DNA of 9,902 bases, taken from positions 28,443 through 38,344 of the forward strand of contig NZ_DHXT01000161.1 of the NCBI RefSeq assembly GCF_002413825.1, read 5' to 3'. This document shows positions 5,747-9,902 of the stretch, in pieces; the first letter of the stretch is position 1, and each line of letters begins with the position of its first letter. The notes under the pieces are model-generated. The model made no database searches. It was given only the letters and a program-made list of their open reading frames with translations, and was not told where the DNA came from. The position numbers and the translations under genes are program-made. This DNA comes from Rhodoferax sp. UBA5149. GTDB taxonomy: Bacteria; Pseudomonadota; Gammaproteobacteria; Burkholderiales; Burkholderiaceae_C.

Positions 5747-6369
5747 GGTGTGGCGCGGGCAACGCCCCAGTAATGGAAAGTCATGGGTCGCGGACCGGGC
5801 AGATAACGGGTGTGCAGGTCGGGCAGCTGAAAGCCCGCCGCCAGCAGCAGCGCGGGAATGTCGCGCCCCAGGTGGCAACCACCGGAGAACTTGCCCCACA
5901 GCGGTTGCAGTCGCTCTTGCCAGCGCCGCACTGATTCATCGGGTGCGCGGCCATGCTCGCAATACAGCAACTGCCCGCCGGGTGCGAGCACGCGGCGCAT
6001 TTCATGCAGGGCGGCCAGCGGGTCGGGAATGGTGCACAGGGTGTAGGTGATCAGCACCGTGTCAAAGCTCGCGTCAGGCAGCGGAATCTGTTCGGCCGAC
6101 AGACCCAGCAACTCTACCTCCAGCCCGGCCTGCGCGATGCGCTCGCGCGCCAGCGGGTGCAACTCCAGCGCCGGGTCCAGTGCCGTGATTTTGGTGACGC
6201 GGGTCTTGTTGTAGTAGCGCATGTTCAGCCCGGTGCCGATGCCCACCTCCAGCACTCGGCCCTGCGCCAACGGCACTACCAACTGGCGCTGGCGGCCCAC
6301 CATAGGCAGGCCGCAGGCATAGTCCAGCGCGTGGGGCAGGATGTGGCGGTCGTACCAGGAATTGCTCAT
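5743..6369 (-). CDS. Class I SAM-dependent methyltransferase
   Basis: A 208-residue Rossmann-fold methyltransferase. Motif I is VLEVGIGTGLNM (39-50). The acidic residue ending strand 2 is Asp65 (ITALDPALE). SAEQIPLPDASFDTVLITYT (91-110) is the motif II region, and EMRRVLAPGGQLLYCEHG (123-140) follows. The C-terminal part, with LWGKFSGGCHLGRDI (157-171) and FHYWGVAR, resembles the METTL7/UbiE-like branch; the actual substrate (a lipid, quinone or small thiol) is not shown by the sequence. The first residues (YDRHILPHALDYACG) may contact membrane or substrate. ATG 6369 is chosen because it overlaps the DUF427 stop as ATGA with AGGTGGG just upstream. Its own stop overlaps the hydrolase start in the same way. 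Confidence 0.92.
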   Translation of the reverse strand: MSNSWYDRHILPHALDYACGLPMVGRQRQLVVPLAQGRVLEVGIGTGLNMRYYNKTRVTKITALDPALELHPLARERIAQAGLEVELLGLSAEQIPLPDASFDTVLITYTLCTIPDPLAALHEMRRVLAPGGQLLYCEHGRAPDESVRRWQERLQPLWGKFSGGCHLGRDIPALLLAAGFQLPDLHTRYLPGPRPMTFHYWGVARATP

Positions 6370-6644
6370 CCCACCTTCACACTGTTGGCGAACGCCACGC
6401 GGCCGCGCACCATCTCGGCCTCGGGTTTGGGCTCGGGGTAGTACCACACGGCGTCGGTATTGAGCTCGCCATTGATTAGCAGCGAGTAATAGCTGGCTTG
6501 GCCCTTCCAGGCGCACGAGGTCTTGTGGTTGCTGAAGGTGATGAACTCGCGCTTGAGCGAACTTTCAGGAAAGTAGTGATTGCCTTCCACCAAGACGGTG
6601 TCGTCACTCTCGGCAATGACGGTGTTGTTCCAGATGGCTTTCAT
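6366..6644 (-). CDS. DUF427 domain protein
   Basis: A 92-residue single-domain protein of the DUF427 family, small beta-rich proteins of unknown biochemical role. Visible hallmarks are AIWNNTVIAESDDTVLVEGN (3-22), YFPESSLKREF (24-34), HKTSCAWKGQASYYSL (40-55) and DAVWYYPEPKPEAEMVRGRVAF (64-85). The CxWKG block and the WYYPEP block are the most conserved in the family. There is no signal or membrane segment. It is first gene of the operon with the methyltransferase and hydrolase, joined by an ATGA overlap. The ribosome site is weak, and no firm promoter is seen; AATAAT on the minus strand about 40 bases upstream is a possible -10 without a good -35. Confidence 0.93.
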   Translation of the reverse strand: MKAIWNNTVIAESDDTVLVEGNHYFPESSLKREFITFSNHKTSCAWKGQASYYSLLINGELNTDAVWYYPEPKPEAEMVRGRVAFANSVKVG

Positions 6645-6669
6645 GGGTGGCTTTCAAGGTGAATTGGAG

Positions 6670-6705
6670 TGGATGTCCCCGCCGATTATTGATTGGATGC
6701 CCCGC
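6670..6705. repeat. Near-perfect direct repeat TGGATG(T)CCCCGC upstream of the DUF427 gene
   Basis: TGGATGTCCCCGC (6670-6682) and TGGATGCCCCGC (6694-6705) differ by one inserted base and are centred about 24 bases apart, with CGATTATTGAT between them. They fill most of the 72-base gap in front of the DUF427 operon and could be paired regulator sites or a chance small duplication. Confidence 0.35.
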
Positions 6706-6716
6706 AATCGAACGGC

Positions 6717-6896
6717 TCAGGCGCATGCCGCCTCAATGGCAATCAATGCGTCTTCCCGCCAGAAGGTGGCCGCCGCGTAGTAGCCCTCCCACACGCAGCC
6801 GTTGCAGCCGCGTCCACAGCAGGTGGTCGGCTCGGGTGGCGGCTGGCGAAGGGTGATGCCAAGTTCACGGGCGCGCTGTGCCAGCGTGCGGAACAT
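6717..6896 (-). CDS. Small cysteine-rich Oxidored-like domain protein
   Basis: A 59-residue protein made almost entirely of the oxidoreductase-like N-terminal domain found in bacterial mini-proteins and eukaryotic OXLD1. The core is PPPEPTTCCGRGCNGCVWEG (23-42), followed by YYAAATFWREDALIAIE. Four cysteines in CC-x3-C-x2-C spacing suggest metal or cluster binding, but the function is not established. The start is uncertain: ATG 6896 gives a family-like length but lacks a ribosome site, and TTG 6935, with GGCAGG five bases before it, would add 13 residues. It lies between pdxH and the DUF427 operon on the same strand with gaps of 127 and 72 bases, so cotranscription is possible but not shown. 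Confidence 0.8.
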   Translation of the reverse strand: MFRTLAQRARELGITLRQPPPEPTTCCGRGCNGCVWEGYYAAATFWREDALIAIEAACA

Positions 6897-7023
6897 CACG
6901 ACGGCCGAATGGCGGTCGATCGCGCAATGGTTCAATTCGGCCTGCCTTTTCGTTGATAACTTGCTTGTAGGATGTGCCCAGGCCGTCCAGCAGGCCGCGC
7001 GCAAGGTCTTGCTTTGACGTGAC
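6897..7023 (-). other. Gap between pdxH and the Oxidored-like gene; no gene assigned
   Basis: The minus strand stays open in the pdxH frame for about 50 codons past its stop, beginning VTSKQDLARGLLDGLG and then TSYKQVINEKAGRIE before becoming antisense-like as it passes into the next gene. It has no good start, and PdxH already ends normally at RLAP. It could be a decayed fragment or chance. I see no terminator hairpin with a T-run here. Confidence 0.25.
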
Positions 7024-7686
7024 TCAGGGCGCCAGCCGTTCGCGAATCCACACCGGCTCGGCGCCGGTCGTGGCATCAGCGCCAGCGCTCAAGGTGTAGC
7101 GCAGCCGGTCATGCAGACGGCTCTTGCGGCCTTGCCAGAATTGCCAGTGGTCGGGTTTGAGCCGGTAGCCGCCCCAGTACGGCGGACGTTGCGGTTGCAG
7201 CAAAAATTTCGCCCCGTACTTGGCGGCGTTGGCCACCAGCGTGCCTCGCCCCGAGATCACCTGGCTTTGCGGCGAGGCCCAGGCGCCAATGCGTGAATCA
7301 AGAGGGCGGCTGTGAAAGTATTCGTCGCTTTCCTCGCTACTGACTTTCTCGACCACGCCCTCGATGCGCACCACCCGCTCCAGCTCCACCCAATGAAACT
7401 GCAGGGCGGCAAAAGGGTTGCCCGCCAGCTCCTGGCCCTTGCGGCTGTCATAGTTGGTGAACCAGGTGATGCCGCGTTCGTCATAGCCCTTGATCAGCAC
7501 CACGCGGGTGCTGGGACGAAGGTTGCCGGCCACGGTGGCCAAGGTCATGGCGTTGGGCTCGGGCGTCTCGCACGCAATGGCTTCCTTCAGCCATTGGTCA
7601 AACTGCTGCAGGGGGTTGGCGTGCGATGCGTCCTCATTGAGTTCGGCTCGTTCGTAGCTTTTGCGGAGATCGGCAAGAGAGGTCAT
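7024..7686 (-). CDS. pdxH: Pyridoxamine/pyridoxine 5'-phosphate oxidase PdxH
   Basis: FMN-dependent cytoplasmic enzyme that oxidises pyridoxine or pyridoxamine 5'-phosphate to pyridoxal 5'-phosphate, the last step of vitamin B6 synthesis and its salvage. The 220 residues match full family length. Visible hallmarks are LRKSYERAEL near the N-terminus, NAMTLATV and RPSTRVVLIKGYDERGITWF (FMN-binding strands), NYDSRKGQEL, NPFAALQFHWVELERVVRIE, the block FHSRPLDSRIGAWASPQSQ, and the C-terminal PPYWGGYRLKP, FWQGRKSRLHDR and IRERLAP that complete substrate and FMN sites. ATG 7686 fits family starts; upstream in-frame starts would add residues that are not family-like. No Shine-Dalgarno sequence precedes it; a TATACT box six bases upstream is discussed separately. 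Confidence 0.97.
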   Translation of the reverse strand: MTSLADLRKSYERAELNEDASHANPLQQFDQWLKEAIACETPEPNAMTLATVAGNLRPSTRVVLIKGYDERGITWFTNYDSRKGQELAGNPFAALQFHWVELERVVRIEGVVEKVSSEESDEYFHSRPLDSRIGAWASPQSQVISGRGTLVANAAKYGAKFLLQPQRPPYWGGYRLKPDHWQFWQGRKSRLHDRLRYTLSAGADATTGAEPVWIRERLAP

Positions 7687-7886
7687 GGGCGCAGTATAGG
7701 CAGGTCCCTGATCCGAAGGGTTGTGTCGCATAGTTGACAGGAAAACTGTCTCAATTTGCAAAAACTTTTAAACCCATGGGGCTTACCCGTATAGAGCATC
7801 GTCGGTATTGATCTAGTCTAATAGATGTGCAAAGAAATGGGACTTATTCCCAACCGCACGTCAAAAATTACCAAGGAGACACCCTG
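7687..7886. other. Divergent intergenic region pdxH / iorA-like; contains an inverted repeat
   Basis: This 200-base gap must hold the promoters of both pdxH and the molybdenum hydroxylase genes. TTGACA (7734-7739, plus strand) is a perfect -35 match, but 17 bases on only TGCAAA is found. It forms part of an inverted repeat GACAG-GAAAA-CTGTC (7736-7750). The AT-rich part (7751-7830) contains TATAGA and TCTAGTCTAATAGA, the latter with TCTA/TAGA ends, which could be promoter or operator. I cannot assign a single start site. Confidence 0.35.
7693..7698 (-). promoter_or_regulatory. -10-like box placed for a leaderless pdxH transcript
   Basis: TATACT on the minus strand (5 of 6 matches to TATAAT) is separated from the pdxH ATG by six bases, so transcription would begin at or next to the A of ATG. 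No ribosome-binding site is present, which agrees with a leaderless message. No good -35 box lies 16-18 bases upstream, so the box could also be fortuitous. Confidence 0.35.
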
Positions 7887-8351
7887 ATGAGCGTCAAATT
7901 TCAACTCAATGGCAAGGCGGTTTCCGCCAATGCCGAATCGGACACCCCCCTCTTGTGGGTGATTCGCGATGAACTCGGCCTGACCGGCACCAAATTTGGT
8001 TGCGGTGCCGGGCTGTGCGGCGCCTGTACCGTGCACCTCGATGGCAAACCGGTGCGCTCGTGCCAGACGCCACTCTCCAGCGTCGTTGGCAAGAAAATAT
8101 CCACGGTGGAGAGTTTGTCCAAGAACAACACCCACCCGCTGCAGGTGGCGTGGATCAAGCACGACGTGCCGCAGTGCGGCTATTGTCAGTCAGGCCAGCT
8201 CATGAGTGCTGCTGGCTTGCTGGAGAAGAACAAGAACCCCAGCGACGCCGAGATTGATGAGGCCATGAGTGGCAACCTTTGCCGCTGCGGCACCTACCCG
8301 CGTATCAGGGCTGCCATCAAGGATGCAGCTTCCACCATGCGTAACGCCTGA
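7887..8351 (+). CDS. [2Fe-2S] small subunit of a molybdenum hydroxylase (IorA/CoxS-like)
   Basis: Electron-transfer subunit of 154 residues in the xanthine dehydrogenase superfamily. The N-terminal plant-ferredoxin-type cluster uses Cys39, 44, 47 and 59 (KFGCGAGLCGACTV, then RSCQTP). The C-terminal helical cluster domain uses Cys97, 100, 132 and 134 (PQCGYCQSGQLM, then GNLCRCGTYPRI). All eight ligands are present. There is no signal peptide; in this family the small subunit is folded in the cytoplasm and carried out by the Tat signal of its partner. ATG 7887 has AAGGAG eight bases upstream; an in-frame start 20 codons earlier lacks support. It is the first gene of the operon, with its stop overlapping the ribosome site of the large-subunit gene. 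Confidence 0.95.
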   Translation: MSVKFQLNGKAVSANAESDTPLLWVIRDELGLTGTKFGCGAGLCGACTVHLDGKPVRSCQTPLSSVVGKKISTVESLSKNNTHPLQVAWIKHDVPQCGYCQSGQLMSAAGLLEKNKNPSDAEIDEAMSGNLCRCGTYPRIRAAIKDAASTMRNA

Positions 8352-8361
8352 GGAGATAAAA

Positions 8362-9902
8362 ATGACAACTTCACGTCGCGACTTTCTTAAAACCTCCGCC
8401 ATTGCCACTTCCGGCCTGATGCTGGGCCTGGCCTTGCCTGGCGCCACTACCGGGGCACTGGCTGCCGGCACCCTGTACACACCCAACGCCTGGGTGCATA
8501 TTGCAGACGACAACACCATCACCCTGATTTCGGCGCGGTCGGAGATGGGGCAGGGCGTCTACACCTCCTTGCCGATGCTGATCGCCGAGGAACTCAACGT
8601 CAATCTCAATCAGATCAAGGTGGACATCGCGCCACCCAATGCTGTGTATGTCAATGCCCTGCTGGGCGCGCAGGTTACCGGTGGCTCAACTTCGGTGCGC
8701 GACGGATGGGAAAAACTGCGCATCGGTGGTGCCCAGGTGCGAGAGATGCTGATCAGTGCGGCCGCTGACAAGTGGAAAGTGGATCGCGGCACGCTCAAGG
8801 CCGAGAACGGCATGGTGATCGGCGCAGGCGGCAAGAAGGCCAGCTATGGCCAGCTGGCCGAAGCCGCGGCCAAGCTGCCGGTGCCGGAGAAAGTGGTGTT
8901 GAAGGATCCGAAAGATTTCAAAATCGTCGGCAAGCGCACCAAGCGTCTGGACACCCCGGCCAAAGTCAATGGCACGGCCGAGTTCGGTATCGACGTCAAG
9001 TTGCCGGGCATGGTGTACGCCAGCATCGAGCAGTGTCCGGTGATTGGCGGCAAGGTCAAGAGTTTTGACGCCAGCAGCGCCAAGGGCATGCCCGGTGTGA
9101 TCGATGTGGTTCAGGTCAATGACGGCGTGGCGGTGGTCGCCAACAGTTACTGGCAAGCTCAAAAAGCCCGCAAGGCTTTGACCGTGCAATGGGACGAGGG
9201 TGCGGGTGCCGCGCTGGACCAAAACGTGGTACTGGCCAGCACGCGTGCCGCGGCCGACAGCGGCAAGGTGCTGCCCATTGGCAAACCGGTGGGCGATGTG
9301 GCGCAAGCCATGAAGGGTGCGGCGAAGACCGTCAAGGCGGAGTACATCTCGCCCATGCAGGCGCATGCGCCGCTGGAGCCGATGAACTTCACCGCCAGCT
9401 TCAAGGATGGCAAATGCCTGCTGGTTGGACCCACTCAGTTCCAGCAGGGTGCGCATGGCGCCGTGGCCGCTACGCTGGGCCTCAAGCCGGAAGACGTGAC
9501 CCTGAAGACCACGTTCCTGGGCGGCGCCTTTGGCCGTCGGCTGGAGCTGGACTTCATCGTGCAGGCCGCGCAAATTTCCAAGGCCGTGGGTCGGCCGGTG
9601 AAGCTGCTGTGGTCACGTGAAGATGACATGACACACGATTTCTATCGTCCACTGGGCCTGAACCAGCTGCAGGCCGGACTCGATGCCCAGGGCAACCCGG
9701 TGGCACTGCAGTTCAAGGTCACCTCACAGTCGATCACCCAACGCGCTTTTGGCCTGCCCAAGGACACGTTTGACCCGTTCATGGCGGAAGCGGCGGTGGC
9801 GGGCTATGAAATCCCCAATACACAGCATGACCTGGTGATACACGACTCTGGCATGCGTGTCGGTTACTGGCGCTCCGTGAGCCACAACATGAATGCTTTT
9901 GC
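8362..9902 (+). CDS. Molybdopterin large subunit, IorB-type, Tat-exported (cut by window edge)
   Basis: Catalytic subunit of a periplasmic molybdenum hydroxylase of the isoquinoline 1-oxidoreductase beta-subunit / aldehyde dehydrogenase type, which hydroxylates N-heterocycles or oxidises aldehydes with water as oxygen source. The 513 visible residues start with a twin-arginine signal (SRRDFLK, 4-10, then a hydrophobic stretch and ALA-A near 34). Cofactor-region motifs seen are SEMGQGVYTS (60-69), PTQFQQGAH (357-365), GGAFGRR (387-393), WSREDDMTHDFYRP (417-430) and GYWRSVSHNMNAF (501-513). Relatives have about 730-750 residues, so the last third, including the usual catalytic Glu, lies outside. 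AGGAG six bases before ATG overlaps the small-subunit stop; the 10-base gap shows one operon. Substrate unknown; a cytochrome c or XdhC-like maturation gene may follow. Confidence 0.95.
   Translation, partial: MTTSRRDFLKTSAIATSGLMLGLALPGATTGALAAGTLYTPNAWVHIADDNTITLISARSEMGQGVYTSLPMLIAEELNVNLNQIKVDIAPPNAVYVNALLGAQVTGGSTSVRDGWEKLRIGGAQVREMLISAAADKWKVDRGTLKAENGMVIGAGGKKASYGQLAEAAAKLPVPEKVVLKDPKDFKIVGKRTKRLDTPAKVNGTAEFGIDVKLPGMVYASIEQCPVIGGKVKSFDASSAKGMPGVIDVVQVNDGVAVVANSYWQAQKARKALTVQWDEGAGAALDQNVVLASTRAAADSGKVLPIGKPVGDVAQAMKGAAKTVKAEYISPMQAHAPLEPMNFTASFKDGKCLLVGPTQFQQGAHGAVAATLGLKPEDVTLKTTFLGGAFGRRLELDFIVQAAQISKAVGRPVKLLWSREDDMTHDFYRPLGLNQLQAGLDAQGNPVALQFKVTSQSITQRAFGLPKDTFDPFMAEAAVAGYEIPNTQHDLVIHDSGMRVGYWRSVSHNMNAF

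Noticed and set aside
5953..6441. 162-codon plus-strand open frame
   Set aside because: It is antisense to the methyltransferase and spans the coupled DUF427 junction; no domain is seen.
8686..9573. 295-codon minus-strand open frame
   Set aside because: It lies antisense within the molybdopterin subunit, which has family motifs throughout; the composition is shadow-like.

Overview
The window looks like chromosomal DNA from a high-GC betaproteobacterium, most likely Burkholderiales of the Comamonadaceae type. This is inferred from GC-rich codon use, the protein types (PdxH, FrnE-like DsbA, Oxidored-like mini-protein, isoquinoline-oxidoreductase-type enzyme) and tightly packed ATGA-overlapped operons. 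There is no rRNA, tRNA, CRISPR array or recognisable intact mobile element.

Layout. (1) 1-2383, minus strand: a self-regulated efflux operon in the order tetR-type repressor, membrane fusion protein, RND pump. The pump runs off the left edge. A strong sigma70-like promoter and an overlapping inverted repeat lie directly before tetR. (2) 2515-3057, plus strand: msrA, a methionine sulfoxide reductase. (3) 3054-3948: a gene graveyard. It holds the first 37 codons of an ABC-transporter ATPase cut at its Walker A loop, the C-terminal end of what looks like a DUF3299 protein, and, in head-on orientation, a beta-lactamase-family hydrolase with internal deletions, a frameshift and a missing C-terminal half. 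(4) 3949-4213: a non-genic stretch with an unexplained 52-codon open frame and internal direct repeats. (5) 4214-4876, plus strand: a DsbA/FrnE-like thiol oxidoreductase, followed by a long-stem terminator shared with the converging operon. (6) 6644-4934, minus strand: a three-gene operon of a DUF427 protein, a class I SAM methyltransferase and an alpha/beta hydrolase, each joined to the next by a 4-base ATGA overlap. (7) 6896-6717, minus: a small cysteine-rich Oxidored-like protein; 7686-7024, minus: pdxH, with a -10-like box placed as for a leaderless transcript. (8) 7887-9902, plus: the two subunits of a periplasmic molybdenum hydroxylase of the IorAB type. The [2Fe-2S] subunit is followed by a Tat-exported molybdopterin subunit that runs off the right edge.

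How the genes work together. Region 1 is a drug or solvent efflux system under its own repressor. MsrA and the DsbA-like protein both concern thiol or methionine redox state but are separate units. The IorAB-type pair forms one enzyme. I found no convincing new defence or mobile system. The most informative parts are the deletion scars at 3054-3948, the unexplained element at 4003-4158, and the translationally coupled DUF427-methyltransferase-hydrolase operon of unknown substrate.
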